Shown piece by piece: positions 25,636-36,286 of a DNA stretch of 64,000 nucleotides. The DNA is taken from assembly GCF_018860425.1 (NCBI RefSeq), contig NZ_JAHKPI010000014.1:310001-374000 (forward strand), given 5' to 3'. The translations under genes and the position numbers were made by a program. Positions within the stretch are counted from its first letter, which is position 1. Each line of letters begins with the position of its first letter. The DNA comes from Marinobacter sp. F3R08. Lineage in GTDB: Bacteria; Pseudomonadota; Gammaproteobacteria; Pseudomonadales; Oleiphilaceae. A model generated the notes under the pieces. It was not told where the DNA came from, made no database searches, and saw only the letters and a list, made by a program, of their open reading frames with translations.

Positions 25636-28600
25636 GGACGTCCGGTCAGTCGCTCAATGGTCTCAAGCAGTTCGGTTTCCTGGAACGGCTTGCCCAGATA
25701 TTCGTTGACACCGATGGCCAGCGCCCGCTCACGGTGTTTCTCACCGGTCCGGGAGGTAATCATGCAGATCGGTGTTTCCCGCAGGTTATCGTCGTGGCGA
25801 ACAAAGCTGGCAACTTCGAAACCATCCATTCGCGGCATTTCGATATCGAGCAGAATAATATCCGGTTTATGGTCCTGCAGTTGGGCGACGGCATCCAGAC
25901 CGTCTTTTGCAGTGATGACTTCCATGCCGTTGCGCTCGAGAAGTCGTGAAGTAACCTTCCGTACCGTAACCGAATCGTCCACCACCATAACCACGGTGGT
26001 CTGTTCTTCATAACGGGCCGATTCACGTTCCTTCTCAAGGTCCGCCAGGCGCTGGCGTTCCGACAGGATATCGGTCCGGATCATGGCCGGCAGATCAAGA
26101 ATCACCACCACGTTACCATCACCAAGGATGGTGGCACCGGAGACGCCCCGAACCGAACTGAATTGTGGCCCCAGGGACTTAACAACGATCTCCCGGCTGC
26201 CCATCAGGTTGTCCACTTGCAAGGCCATTGGTTGCTCGGCACCGCGCACCAGAATGACCGGTAACGGCAAAGCCTGTCCCTGCAGTTTTGGATGGTGGTC
26301 GCTGTTCAGCAAACTGCCTAGGTACTGAAGCCGGTATTCCTGTCCGGCGTATTCGTACATCGGCGCATCCGGCTTGTAGTACTCTTCGAGCTCGTAGGTG
26401 CTGACCCGTACAATCCCCTCAATAGTGTTCAGCGGAATAGCGTAGAAATCTTCACCTGTAGAGACCATCAAGGCGCGGTTCACCGAAACCGTGAAAGGCA
26501 GGCGCACAGTGAACGTTGTGCCACGGCCCACGACGGAATCTATATCAAGGCTGCCACCAAGTTGCTTGATCTCGCTGGCCACCACGTCCATGCCCACACC
26601 GCGGCCGGAAATCTGGGTTACCGCCTGTGCGGTTGAGAAACCGGGTTGCAGGATGAACTGCAGAATTTCACGCTCGGACAGATCTTCATCTTCTCGCAGC
26701 ATGCCCTGGCGAATCGCTTTTTCGCGAATCACGGACGAGGGAATACCAGCGCCATCGTCGATCATGCGCAGAACAACATCGCCGCCTTCCCGGGTCAGTG
26801 ACAGAGTGACTTCGCCGGTTTCGAGCTTGCCAGCTTGCTTCCGATCGGCCGGCGTCTCGATACCATGGTCAAGGGCGTTGCGAAGCATATGTTCGAGCGG
26901 CGCGATCATGCGCTCGAGAATGTTCCGATCCATCTCGCCTTCAGCGTTGCGGACATCGAACTCAACCTTCTTGCCAAGTTCCCCGCTGATCTGGCGGACG
27001 ATCCGGCGCAGGCGCGGCACCATGGAGGCGAACGGAATCATCCGGGTCTTCATCAGACCTTCCTGCAGTTCCGTGTTGATCCGCGATTGCTGCACCAGCA
27101 GGGTTTCGGTATCCCGTACCCGGTCAGACAGAGTTTCACGCAGATCTGCAAGGTCTGATGAGGATTCGGTCAAGGCTCGGGAGAGCTGCTGAATGGAGGA
27201 GTAACGGTCCATCTCCAATGGGTCAAAATCGTCGCCGTAATCAGGGCCGTGCTCTTTTTCTGCACTGAACAGAATCTGGGCTTCGGTTTCGATTTCCATC
27301 CGCCGCAACTGCTCACGCAAACGCTCGATAGTGGCAGCCATTTCATCCAGAGTATGGCCAAAGTCGCTGGTCTGCTGCTCCAGTCGGCCACGCGTAATAC
27401 TGGTTTCACCGGCCAGGTTGACCAGCTCGTCAAGTAACGGCGCGGATACCCGTATGGTTTCCTGGGCGGTGCGCTGGGCTTCAGCCGCTTGTTTGCGGGC
27501 TTTGGCCGGAGAACTTCCGAATTTTGGTGCTGGTGCAACCGGTGCATCTGCTTTTTTAACGGGTGCCGCGGGTTGTTCAGGCTCCTTCGTTTCGGGCACG
27601 CTCGGGCCCGGCTTATAGCCTCTACGAATATCGGCGACCAGGGCCACGATGGCGTCGTGGTCGTCGGTAATGGCTCGCCACTGATGCTCATCAGGGGCAT
27701 TGCCGCCCAAATCAATCAGTCGGGTCTCAAGGGCGTGGGCCTGATCTCCAAGCTGGGTGAGCTGGGACAGACGGGCACCACCCTTGAGGGTGTGCAAGGC
27801 CCGCTGAGCTTCCTGGTTGAAGTTGGGGTTTGCCGGTTCTTTGCGCCAATCGTCAAGCACTCGTTCCAGCTGATCCATAATCTCGCCGGCTTCCTCAAGG
27901 AAGATTTCGAGCACTTCCGGATCAATCGCGTCCTGTTCGGACTCTTCATGGAGGGTGACGTTTTCTTCGGCCGACGTATCGTGGGCTGTCTGGAACGCCT
28001 CAATGAGTCCGGTATCGGATTCGGTCTTGCCGCCTTCTTCCAGGCTATTGAGCATGGCCTTGAGGCTGGCCAGTGCCTGTTCGCTGAGGCGCAGCAGAGT
28101 CTTCTGGTTATTGGCTCCGGAGATCAACGGATCCAGGGCGTCAGACCAGGCTTCTGCCAGGTTGGCAATAGGATCAACATCAGACAGTCGTGCACCACCC
28201 TTGAGCGTGTGAAGCTCCTGTTGCAACTGAGTCAGTCCTGTCAATTCCTCTGGCTGCTCTCGCCACTGGTCGAGGCACTCATTGATTGCATCGTAAATTT
28301 CCAGGGCTTCGTCCAGGAAGATGCCGATCAGGTCGTTATCAGCAGCTTGAACCACGGCCTTGCTTGGGCTCTGTGCTTCTTGAGCGGGCTCAGCCGTCGG
28401 TTCAGTGTGAGCGGTCGCTTCCGGGGCCTCGGGTTCTTCCTCCAGGGTATCCGCCGGCATAGCTTCGCCCCGAAGGATCGCCTGCACCCGGTCTACCAGC
28501 TCGTCGGCCAGCGGGCAGGGCTTCTGGGTAGCAACCTGCTCGACCATCTGCGCAAGCCTGTCATGGCAGGCAAACAGCAGATCGTTCATGGATTCGCTGG

Positions 28601-31600
28601 CGTTCAGTCGGCCGTCAGCCACTTTCTCAAAAAGGTCTTCCAGCACATGCGTCAGATCACCGATGGCTTCTACGCCGGCCATCCGGGCGCCACCCTTGAG
28701 GGTATGGACATCCCGTTGCAGCTCAGCGGCAATGCGCCGGTCAGAGGGATTTTCGGTCCAGGTGTGCAGGGCACTGCCGGTGGAGTTGATCAGATCGTAG
28801 GCTTCTTCCAGGAAGATGCCTACCAACTCTGGATCAAGATGAGAGAGATCGGTGACCCCGTCTTGCATCTCGGAGGTGTCATCGGCTTCCCTTGCGGCAA
28901 GATCGCCGCTTTCGGGTTCATCCACGTCCGGCAGCGGGGGTTGCGCTTGGGTGTTTGCATCCGGCTCCGATGCGTCATCCTGTTCGTCTACGTTAGTGAC
29001 CGGCCGTATGCTGGAGGCACTTTCGCTGTCCATGTAAGCCTGGATTTCGCTAATCAGATCCGGAGCAGGACGAGGGGGCTCCTTCGCCTCCATATTCTCG
29101 ACCATGCCCGCAAGACGGTCATGGCAGCGGAACAGCAAGTCGGAGAGCTCTTCATTAACCGACAACCGCTGTTCGGTAAGTCCTTCGAACAGGGTTTCCA
29201 GTTCGTGAGAGAGATCGCCTACGGCGGGAATGTCCGCCAGTCGGGCGCCACCTTTCAAGGTGTGCAGATCTCTTTGCAGCAGGCGCAGGATATCCAGGTT
29301 CCCGGTATCCTCACTCCAGCTCTGGAGTGCTTCGGCGGTGCTATCGATAAGGTCCTGGGCTTCTTCCAGGAAGATCTCTGCCAGCTCCTCATCCAATTCG
29401 GCATCGGATTCGGAGATTTCCGGTAGCGGAGGTTGTTCCGTTGAGGCTGGCGTCTCGGCTTCGTCCATCTCAAAGCTGAGATCAATTTCCTCAAGATCGC
29501 CGGTAAACTCCTGTTCGAAGGGGTCCGGTTTCTCGTCGTCCAGGCTGGGAGCCTGTTTCAGCCCTTCAAGGGCGACGATCATGTCATCGGTGGATTCCGT
29601 GGCAAGTCCCGCTGCCACCTGATCCATCATGTTAATCAGCTGTTCATGAGCTGCGCGGACAGTCTCGAAGAAGGCCTCATCAGGTGCCTCTTCTTGTTTG
29701 GCCGCTTCATCATAGGTTTCCTTCAGGGCACCCGAGAGGGCGGCAACGTCACTGAGTCCGGCACCGGAGGCGCTGGTGGTCAGCTGTTCCAGTTCGGAAC
29801 GTAACGGGTTCAGCTCCTCCATTTCACCGGGGTTGTTGCGCCAGTGATCAAGAATCCGTTCGGCATCAAGAACAATATCCAGGCCTTCGCTAAGGAACAG
29901 CTGAACCAGCTGGGATGGTGCCTGCTGCGACGGCTGGCTCGAGGCCTCTTCGCTGTGCATTCTGAACGTTTCATCTGTCAGCTGCCCAAGCTTTTCAAGG
30001 AAAGCTTCGGTACCTGGCAAAGAGGCTTGCGGATTTTCACGAATCTGGGCCAAGCCCTGAGCCAGGAAATCGCAGGCGGATTCAATCAGGGAAAGAACGT
30101 CGCGATTTGCCCGCTTGTTCTGGGCCCGGGATTCCTTGACGAATCGCTCCATTGGCGTAATGACGCTGGCAATCGGTCCGATGCCTGCTGTGTGTGCGCT
30201 GCCCTTGAGAGTATGCAGGGCCCGGGAAAGATCATCGGTATAGGTGACGGTGGTTTTATCACCTGCTGCCGAGAGGAAGTCCCTGAGGGTCTGTAGGTGA
30301 GTCTCGGTTTCGCTCTCAAAAATATCGAGCAACACGGTATCGACCGCACTTTCGTCAGCGCGACCGGCACCTGTATAGGTTCCGCCGGTTTCGGTCCTGG
30401 CTTCAGAGTCGTCCGATTCGGCGCTCGGCATAGTGCTGGCATCAGGGATTTCTCCGTTGGCCAGGGCATTGGCACGAGCTGCCAGGTTCGTCGTGTCAAC
30501 CGACGGTGCGCGCCGCTTTTCAAAATCTTCAACCAGGACCGGCAGATTGGCAGTGACATCTTCCAGCAAACTGGCGATGTCGTCGTTCATGAAAATGCTG
30601 CCGTCAATGACGCGGTTCAACATGTTTTCAACGGACCAGGCCAGCTCACCAACAACCAGAGCTCCAACCATCCGGCCGCTGCCTTTCAGCGTATGGAAGG
30701 CACGGCGGACTTCCGACAGGGCGCTGCGATCATCATGCTGACGCAGAAGCATCGGCAGATATTCGCGAATGGTGTCCAGCACTTCACCGGCTTCTTCAAC
30801 GAAGATTTCCAGTATTTCATCGTCAATCAGGTCGTCGTCATCAGCGGACTCTTCAAACAGAGTCTCGGAGGTGACGTCAGCGTCAGAACCTGATGGTGCT
30901 TCCGGCTCTTCGTTTGCCGCCTCAACGCTGACTTGCTCCAATTGGGGGGTGTCCGCCTGGGCTTCATCGTCAGTGCGGCGAGTCGTTGCCATGGCCTCAG
31001 CCCGACTCTTGAGCGCTTCGACGTCGCCTGCAGTATGGCCTTCCTTGAACTCCTGAATCAGCGAGGGAATGCGGGCATTGACCTCGTCCAGCAGAGTAAA
31101 CATGTCGTCAGTCGGACGAATGGTCTGATCAATCACTCTGTTCAGCAGGTTTTCGACAGACCAGGCCAGTTCGCCAAGGCTGGTAGCGCCAACGAGTCGT
31201 CCGCTGCCCTTGAGCGTATGGAAGGCACGACGAACTTCGGTCAAGGCCTCACGGTCGCCGTGATTCTGGCGCAACCGGGGATAGAAATCGTGGATGGTTT
31301 CGAGAACTTCCTCGGCCTCCTCAACAAAAATGCCGAGAATTTCATCGTCCAGAAGTTCCGCATCCGAACTCTTGGCTTCCTCGGGATCAGCCGTGACGAC
31401 GGCTTCCGGCTGTTCTTCCACCGACTCGATGACAGGTACTTCCTCATCGCCGGCTTCCGTCCAGGTGGGCTCCGCCCCGACCGGGAAGCCCAGGGATTCG
31501 AGGCTGTTTTCCGCGACCATCAGGATCGAATCGTTGTCGCCAATCCCCTCGGCAAGTCGCTCGAGATAATATTCAATGCTGGTCACTGCGTCGGCCAGGG

Positions 31601-33182
31601 TATCAAGCTGCTTCCAGTCCGGGACCTGCTTGCTGCTTAGCAGAACATCGGTGATGTAACGCTCGGCCGAGGCCAGCATGTCGGCCACCCGGTCCAACGG
31701 AACCAGACTGAGGCCTCCGCGAATACTGTGGAGCAACCCCGGGACGTGCTCGATTTCACGGGTATCCCATTGCGAGGCAATGAAATTCACAATCGCGGAT
31801 TTAACCTGCTCAAGGGTGTTCCGGGATTCACGGAGCAGCGCGCCACTGGCCTCCCCCAACTCCCTGGAACCAAGGTTCACCGGGGCATCAGTGGTGTCCT
31901 CGGCAGAGGGTTCCTGTTGCCCCTCGCTGTCCAGACCGGCCAGGCTCGCTTCGATGTAGAGCAGAGCACCAGCGATGTCCATCAGGGTGCCATCATCCAC
32001 CGGCTCGGATTGTGCGCAGAGCTTTTCAACCAGTTCGACCTGCTCGGTGACCACCTTGCGCGGAATGCCCAGGCCCAGCACCGCCAGGGTATTGGCCACC
32101 TGGCGCAAACCAGGCAAAAGGTCGTCAAGTTCGCCGTTCTGGCGCAATTCTGACCGAACGAAGAGGTCAAGCTGATCTTTCAGTTTTGCCAGCTCTTCAT
32201 TCAGAGCGCCGACAACCGAATGAATGGCATCCCGTCCAGGACCGGATACGCGAGTTCGGGCGGCATCTACATCGTCTTCTGACGGCAGCGCCTGATTCAG
32301 CTGATAGGCATCCCTCAGGGCATTAACCTGGGGTGAATCGAGGTCTCGGGCACGGGCAACATAGTAGAGCAGATGTTTTAGCAGTGCTTCAGGGACGGGC
32401 TGTTGAAGAATATCCGCGTGCTCGTCGGTTAGACGTCGGATTTCACTGTCCAGCTCTCTGAGCAGAGATTTTACCGCTGCGTTGACCGGGTTTTCGTGAG
32501 CATGCAGTGTTTCCACGAACGCGCTCGCGGCTTTCCAGAGCTCGCCCCGAGGCGTTTTCTGGCACAGGCGAATCAGTCGTTGAATCACCTTCTGCATGTA
32601 ATCGAAATGGGCATCGAGATCCGCTTCCCGGATGACGCCGGCGAGCGCAAACTGATACATCTGCCGTAGCTTCCGGATGTGCCCCAGAACTGTCGGGTCC
32701 TGCAGGCGCTGAGACACCTTGCCGGTCACGGCTATTTGCGAAGGAGTCAGATCCGGCTTGAACAGCGAGGTATCAGACAGCAATGATTCGCCACGGGCTG
32801 CACGCAGGTCGTTGAGCAACGGCAGCAGCACCATAGGAAAGTCGTCCTGGCTGCTGGCCAGATGCTCAAGGTATTGTGGCAGCTGCAGGATAGCCTGCAT
32901 CAGGACTTCAACGGCTTCGTCGGTATTGGCAACGGTTTCGTTGAGCACGGACTGCGTTAGCTTTTCCATTTCCTCGGTGAGCAGGGCTGCACCGTAGAGC
33001 TCGACCATTTGCAGAGTGCCGTGTACCTGATGGAGATAATTCAGGCAGAAGCGCAGGCGCGCGGTGTCTTCACGATTTTCGACATACGCTTCCAGTGCAT
33101 GCTGACCCTGGGTCAGCGTGTCCTGTATCTCTCCCCGAACCCAGTCGAGGGCGATGCTGTCATGGTGATTGCCCATAACCAC
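25632..33182 (-). CDS. chpA: ChpA hybrid CheA-type histidine kinase of the pilus chemosensory system
   Basis: 2516-residue kinase. The N-terminus is FimL-like. An Hpt-like HSIRGG site lies near H485, then seven canonical HTLKG phosphotransfer sites near residues 655, 830, 990, 1307, 1493, 1658 and 1797. A degenerate module near 1136 (LTTSASGAG) has Thr in place of the usual His-centred motif. Long acidic linkers separate them. The kinase core has the N box MLRNALDHGIE near 2100, DDGAGI and GRGVGMDVV; a CheW-like domain and a C-terminal receiver (phospho-acceptor near D2445 in LLDIEMPRMDG) follow. It passes phosphate to PilG and PilH to control pilus extension, retraction and surface responses. 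No frameshift was seen. Confidence 0.93.
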   Translation of the reverse strand: MVMGNHHDSIALDWVRGEIQDTLTQGQHALEAYVENREDTARLRFCLNYLHQVHGTLQMVELYGAALLTEEMEKLTQSVLNETVANTDEAVEVLMQAILQLPQYLEHLASSQDDFPMVLLPLLNDLRAARGESLLSDTSLFKPDLTPSQIAVTGKVSQRLQDPTVLGHIRKLRQMYQFALAGVIREADLDAHFDYMQKVIQRLIRLCQKTPRGELWKAASAFVETLHAHENPVNAAVKSLLRELDSEIRRLTDEHADILQQPVPEALLKHLLYYVARARDLDSPQVNALRDAYQLNQALPSEDDVDAARTRVSGPGRDAIHSVVGALNEELAKLKDQLDLFVRSELRQNGELDDLLPGLRQVANTLAVLGLGIPRKVVTEQVELVEKLCAQSEPVDDGTLMDIAGALLYIEASLAGLDSEGQQEPSAEDTTDAPVNLGSRELGEASGALLRESRNTLEQVKSAIVNFIASQWDTREIEHVPGLLHSIRGGLSLVPLDRVADMLASAERYITDVLLSSKQVPDWKQLDTLADAVTSIEYYLERLAEGIGDNDSILMVAENSLESLGFPVGAEPTWTEAGDEEVPVIESVEEQPEAVVTADPEEAKSSDAELLDDEILGIFVEEAEEVLETIHDFYPRLRQNHGDREALTEVRRAFHTLKGSGRLVGATSLGELAWSVENLLNRVIDQTIRPTDDMFTLLDEVNARIPSLIQEFKEGHTAGDVEALKSRAEAMATTRRTDDEAQADTPQLEQVSVEAANEEPEAPSGSDADVTSETLFEESADDDDLIDDEILEIFVEEAGEVLDTIREYLPMLLRQHDDRSALSEVRRAFHTLKGSGRMVGALVVGELAWSVENMLNRVIDGSIFMNDDIASLLEDVTANLPVLVEDFEKRRAPSVDTTNLAARANALANGEIPDASTMPSAESDDSEARTETGGTYTGAGRADESAVDTVLLDIFESETETHLQTLRDFLSAAGDKTTVTYTDDLSRALHTLKGSAHTAGIGPIASVITPMERFVKESRAQNKRANRDVLSLIESACDFLAQGLAQIRENPQASLPGTEAFLEKLGQLTDETFRMHSEEASSQPSQQAPSQLVQLFLSEGLDIVLDAERILDHWRNNPGEMEELNPLRSELEQLTTSASGAGLSDVAALSGALKETYDEAAKQEEAPDEAFFETVRAAHEQLINMMDQVAAGLATESTDDMIVALEGLKQAPSLDDEKPDPFEQEFTGDLEEIDLSFEMDEAETPASTEQPPLPEISESDAELDEELAEIFLEEAQDLIDSTAEALQSWSEDTGNLDILRLLQRDLHTLKGGARLADIPAVGDLSHELETLFEGLTEQRLSVNEELSDLLFRCHDRLAGMVENMEAKEPPRPAPDLISEIQAYMDSESASSIRPVTNVDEQDDASEPDANTQAQPPLPDVDEPESGDLAAREADDTSEMQDGVTDLSHLDPELVGIFLEEAYDLINSTGSALHTWTENPSDRRIAAELQRDVHTLKGGARMAGVEAIGDLTHVLEDLFEKVADGRLNASESMNDLLFACHDRLAQMVEQVATQKPCPLADELVDRVQAILRGEAMPADTLEEEPEAPEATAHTEPTAEPAQEAQSPSKAVVQAADNDLIGIFLDEALEIYDAINECLDQWREQPEELTGLTQLQQELHTLKGGARLSDVDPIANLAEAWSDALDPLISGANNQKTLLRLSEQALASLKAMLNSLEEGGKTESDTGLIEAFQTAHDTSAEENVTLHEESEQDAIDPEVLEIFLEEAGEIMDQLERVLDDWRKEPANPNFNQEAQRALHTLKGGARLSQLTQLGDQAHALETRLIDLGGNAPDEHQWRAITDDHDAIVALVADIRRGYKPGPSVPETKEPEQPAAPVKKADAPVAPAPKFGSSPAKARKQAAEAQRTAQETIRVSAPLLDELVNLAGETSITRGRLEQQTSDFGHTLDEMAATIERLREQLRRMEIETEAQILFSAEKEHGPDYGDDFDPLEMDRYSSIQQLSRALTESSSDLADLRETLSDRVRDTETLLVQQSRINTELQEGLMKTRMIPFASMVPRLRRIVRQISGELGKKVEFDVRNAEGEMDRNILERMIAPLEHMLRNALDHGIETPADRKQAGKLETGEVTLSLTREGGDVVLRMIDDGAGIPSSVIREKAIRQGMLREDEDLSEREILQFILQPGFSTAQAVTQISGRGVGMDVVASEIKQLGGSLDIDSVVGRGTTFTVRLPFTVSVNRALMVSTGEDFYAIPLNTIEGIVRVSTYELEEYYKPDAPMYEYAGQEYRLQYLGSLLNSDHHPKLQGQALPLPVILVRGAEQPMALQVDNLMGSREIVVKSLGPQFSSVRGVSGATILGDGNVVVILDLPAMIRTDILSERQRLADLEKERESARYEEQTTVVMVVDDSVTVRKVTSRLLERNGMEVITAKDGLDAVAQLQDHKPDIILLDIEMPRMDGFEVASFVRHDDNLRETPICMITSRTGEKHRERALAIGVNEYLGKPFQETELLETIERLTGRP

Positions 33183-33187
33183 TCCGG

Positions 33188-34087
33188 TTATTCTTCGTCA
33201 GTCTGGCGTTTGATCCACGCCAGCACATGTTCCGAGGGGACTCTCTGTAACCCGGGAGGCTGCCAGTCGGTCAGCTCTCCCTGGCCCAGAACCAGCAACC
33301 CCCCGGGCGCCAGCCGCTCTGCAAGTCGCTTGACAATTTCCCGCCGGCGCCAGCGGCGGAAATAAATCAGCAGATTCTGGCAGAAAATAATGTGCATCCC
33401 GTGCATAGGTGCCTTATCAAGGTCCAGAACGTTCAGTCTGGTAAAGCACACCCTGTCCTGGATGCTGTTTACAATTTCTACGGTATTCCGCTCGGCCGGG
33501 CGGAAATACCGGGATTTCAGGTCTTCGTCCATTCCCAGCAGTTTGCGGGGATTGAATTGACCGTTTCGGGCCTTTTCGATGACCGGTGCGCTGATATCAG
33601 AGCCGGTAACACCAAACAGTGGCTGCAATGCCAGCTTGCCCATGCATTCGTTCAGCACCATGGCCAGGGTGTAAGGCTCTTCGCCAGTGGAACACCCGAC
33701 ACTCCATGCCTCCAGTGGGCGCTTTTTCAGCTGCTCCCTCGGCCTGGTCAGGACGTAGTCGGAAACCAGCTGAAAAGCGTCCGGATCCCGGAAGAACCGG
33801 GTTTCCTGAACCGTCAGCCGGTCTACCAGCGTTGACCATTCCCTGATCGCATCTGGTCCGGTTACGATCTTTTCGTAATAGTCCTGATAACTGGCGCATC
33901 CGATTTCCCGCATCCGGATACCAAGATTGGTTTCCAGAAACGAACGGCGCTCGGCCGACAGGGTTATACCGGTTCGATGTTCCAGCAGGGTTTGCCACTG
34001 GCTGAACTGCGCCTCATCCATGTCTGGGAGTCGGCGCAGTGTCCAGATGCCGTCGGCGGATGACAGGTTGTTATGCATTGGCGCCAT
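33188..34087 (-). CDS. pilK: CheR-type methyltransferase PilK
   Basis: 299-residue SAM-dependent glutamate O-methyltransferase for the receptor PilJ. The N-terminal CheR helical domain includes RTGITLSAERRSFLETNLG. The SAM-binding motif is WSVGCSTGEEPYTLAM, near residues 128-143, and later IIFCQNLLIYFRRWRR is a strong CheR signature. It starts 27 bp after pilJ and ends 5 bp before chpA. A downstream in-frame ATG at 34078 is an alternative start. Confidence 0.92.
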   Translation of the reverse strand: MAPMHNNLSSADGIWTLRRLPDMDEAQFSQWQTLLEHRTGITLSAERRSFLETNLGIRMREIGCASYQDYYEKIVTGPDAIREWSTLVDRLTVQETRFFRDPDAFQLVSDYVLTRPREQLKKRPLEAWSVGCSTGEEPYTLAMVLNECMGKLALQPLFGVTGSDISAPVIEKARNGQFNPRKLLGMDEDLKSRYFRPAERNTVEIVNSIQDRVCFTRLNVLDLDKAPMHGMHIIFCQNLLIYFRRWRRREIVKRLAERLAPGGLLVLGQGELTDWQPPGLQRVPSEHVLAWIKRQTDEE

Positions 34088-34114
34088 AAACCGTCAACAG
34101 CCCCGGGCCGAAAA

Positions 34115-36190
34115 TCAGCCCACCACCGGAACGTCGCTGTCTTCCTCTTCTTCCTGGTCAACCACGTCTTCTTCCGGCAGGGTGAAGCCGGCAACAGAGG
34201 ACCGCAACTCGGATGCCATCTCTGCCAGATTACCGATCGACTTCGCCGTAGCGTTGGTACCGGAGGACGTCTGAGACGTGATTTCCTGGATAACGTTCAT
34301 GGTGTTGGAAATGTGCGCTGCCGACGAAGACTGCTGGCGTGCGGCGTTGGAGATGTTCTGGATCAGTTCCGCCAGAGACATGGATACGTTCTCGATTTCC
34401 TCGAGGGCGATACCTGCGTCCTGAGCCAGGCGTGCACCACGGACCACCTCGGCGGTGGTGTGTTCCATGGAGATAACCGCCTCGTTGGTATCAGACTGGA
34501 TCGTCTTAACCAGGGCTTCGATCTGTTTGGTTGCCGCAGAGGAACGTTCCGCCAGTCGCTGAACTTCGTCAGCAACAACCGCGAAGCCTCGGCCTGCATC
34601 ACCGGCCATGGAGGCCTGAATGGCGGCGTTCAGGGACAGGATGTTGGTCTGGTCGGCGATGTCGTTGATCAGGGATACGATGTCACCGATTTCCTGGGAA
34701 GATTCACCCAGACGCTTGATCCGTTTGGAGGTTTCCTGAATCTGTTCACGGATGTTATCCATGCCGCGGATGGTGTTCTGTACCACTTCCGCGCCTTTCT
34801 TCGCGATCGCAACCGACCGCTCCGCAACCGCAGAGGATTCCGCTGCGTTTGAGGATACCTGGTCGATGGACACCGCCATCTCGTTGACCGCCGCGGAGGC
34901 GCCAGCGATTTCCTGAGCCTGGTGCTCGGAAGCATCAGCCAGATGCATTGCCGTAGCCTGGGTTTCCTGGGCGGCTGACGCTACCCGTACGGCAGTACCA
35001 CGAATGGCCTGTACCAGACCGCGCATCTGGTCGATCGCGTAGTTGATGGAGTCGGCGATGGCGCCGGTGAAGTCCTCGGTAACCGTGGCCTCGGTAGTCA
35101 GGTCACCATCAGCCAGATCGGCCAGTTCGTCCAGCAGTCGCAGGATTGCGTTCTGGTTCTGCTCGTTCTGCTCTTGGGTAGTGGCCAGACGGGCCTGGGC
35201 TTCGCGGTACAGAGCCAGACCGATGAAGACAACAATGGCAATCATCGCGGCCAGGATGGCAAAGGCCAGAGTAGGGCTGATCAGTCGAGAGCCGGACTGG
35301 GCCCGGAAGCTTTCTGCCAGCACAGAGAGTTCGGAAAGCAGGATCTCGGAATTCTGGAAGATGTCGCTGGCCGCAGTACGAACCTTGAAGAGGTCGGGAG
35401 AAGCTTCAAGGATCGCATCTACGTTCTGGGAAACGAACTGGAACAGCTCATCGACGGCTTCGAGGCCGTAAATGGCGTCTTCATCATCTACCTGTGAGAT
35501 ACCCATCCCCGGGCTGCCGTTCAACTGGCCTTCGAGCACTCGCCCGAACAGGCTTGCGTCACGACCGAAACGGTCTGCGGCGATAACCGCATCTTCATCA
35601 CCCGAGAGTACGTTGTTGACTGAGCGAACAATCCGTTCCGCCAGAAGTGACTGCCGCTGAGCCAGGGCAATCTGTTCGGCGGGTGCGTCGCTATCAAGCA
35701 GGATCTGTACGATATCGTCGTACTCAACCTGCAACTGCGGAATGGTTTCGTTCAGAGTCCGGGCGACCTCATGCAGGCCCAGTACAGCATCCTGAGTAGA
35801 GAGGATGCTGTCGGCGTTTTCCCGTACAGTGTTCCAGTTTTCCTGAGCGCCACTCTGTTTAGCCAGTTCACTCGGCGGCAGGCCTGTTGCGGGATTACCT
35901 TCAGTAACGTTGGTCCAGAGCTGCTGGAATTCGTCACGGGAGCGGCGCAACTGGTTAAACGCTTCGGCGGTTCCGCCGGCAGCCTCGGTCGCGTTCTTCG
36001 CAATCTCCTGGGACAGCACCCTCAGTTCGGCGGTGTTGGCGATGTATTCCTGATCGTTCTGGCTGTCTGTATTAAGAATGAACAGCACCACAACGAGCAG
36101 GATAGTGAGTGCGATCAGCGCTGCGATCAGGCCGGCAACCAGCTTGTTGCCTCCCTGTCCCATACTGAGTCTTCCGGCTCTGTTCTTCAT
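34115..36190 (-). CDS. pilJ: Methyl-accepting chemotaxis receptor PilJ
   Basis: 691-residue receptor of the Pil-Chp system. A helix at about 18-40, a periplasmic PilJ-type helical sensor of about 260 residues and a second helix near 300-325 precede a HAMP region and the cytoplasmic signalling domain. The hairpin tip reads ADQTNILSLNAAIQASMAGD, very close to the MCP consensus, followed by GRGFAVVADEVQRLAERS. Flanking (VAxxAEES)-like helices would carry methylation sites for PilK and ChpB. In Pseudomonas PilJ interacts with pilin and responds to surface contact. It lies 96 bp after pilI. Confidence 0.93.
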   Translation of the reverse strand: MKNRAGRLSMGQGGNKLVAGLIAALIALTILLVVVLFILNTDSQNDQEYIANTAELRVLSQEIAKNATEAAGGTAEAFNQLRRSRDEFQQLWTNVTEGNPATGLPPSELAKQSGAQENWNTVRENADSILSTQDAVLGLHEVARTLNETIPQLQVEYDDIVQILLDSDAPAEQIALAQRQSLLAERIVRSVNNVLSGDEDAVIAADRFGRDASLFGRVLEGQLNGSPGMGISQVDDEDAIYGLEAVDELFQFVSQNVDAILEASPDLFKVRTAASDIFQNSEILLSELSVLAESFRAQSGSRLISPTLAFAILAAMIAIVVFIGLALYREAQARLATTQEQNEQNQNAILRLLDELADLADGDLTTEATVTEDFTGAIADSINYAIDQMRGLVQAIRGTAVRVASAAQETQATAMHLADASEHQAQEIAGASAAVNEMAVSIDQVSSNAAESSAVAERSVAIAKKGAEVVQNTIRGMDNIREQIQETSKRIKRLGESSQEIGDIVSLINDIADQTNILSLNAAIQASMAGDAGRGFAVVADEVQRLAERSSAATKQIEALVKTIQSDTNEAVISMEHTTAEVVRGARLAQDAGIALEEIENVSMSLAELIQNISNAARQQSSSAAHISNTMNVIQEITSQTSSGTNATAKSIGNLAEMASELRSSVAGFTLPEEDVVDQEEEEDSDVPVVG

Positions 36191-36286
36191 TTTCTGGCTC
36201 CCGGCCTCTTCAAGAAATTGGCAAGTTTTTTTTCAGGTTTCAGGTTTCAGGCGGTCAGGGTGATGTTCCTGCCATTGTCACCACCC

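Noticed and set aside
27489..29426. 645-codon plus-strand ORF
   Set aside because: Antisense to chpA. Repeated similar peptides in it merely mirror the repeated Hpt modules of the real gene.
25632..33182. Possible gene fusion or frameshift in the very long chpA ORF
   Set aside because: The length and domain order match known ChpA proteins and the frame is unbroken, so it is one gene.
36231..36251. Three tandem TTTCAGG units between pilJ and pilI
   Set aside because: Only 21 bp long and with no link to a known element; probably chance or slippage.
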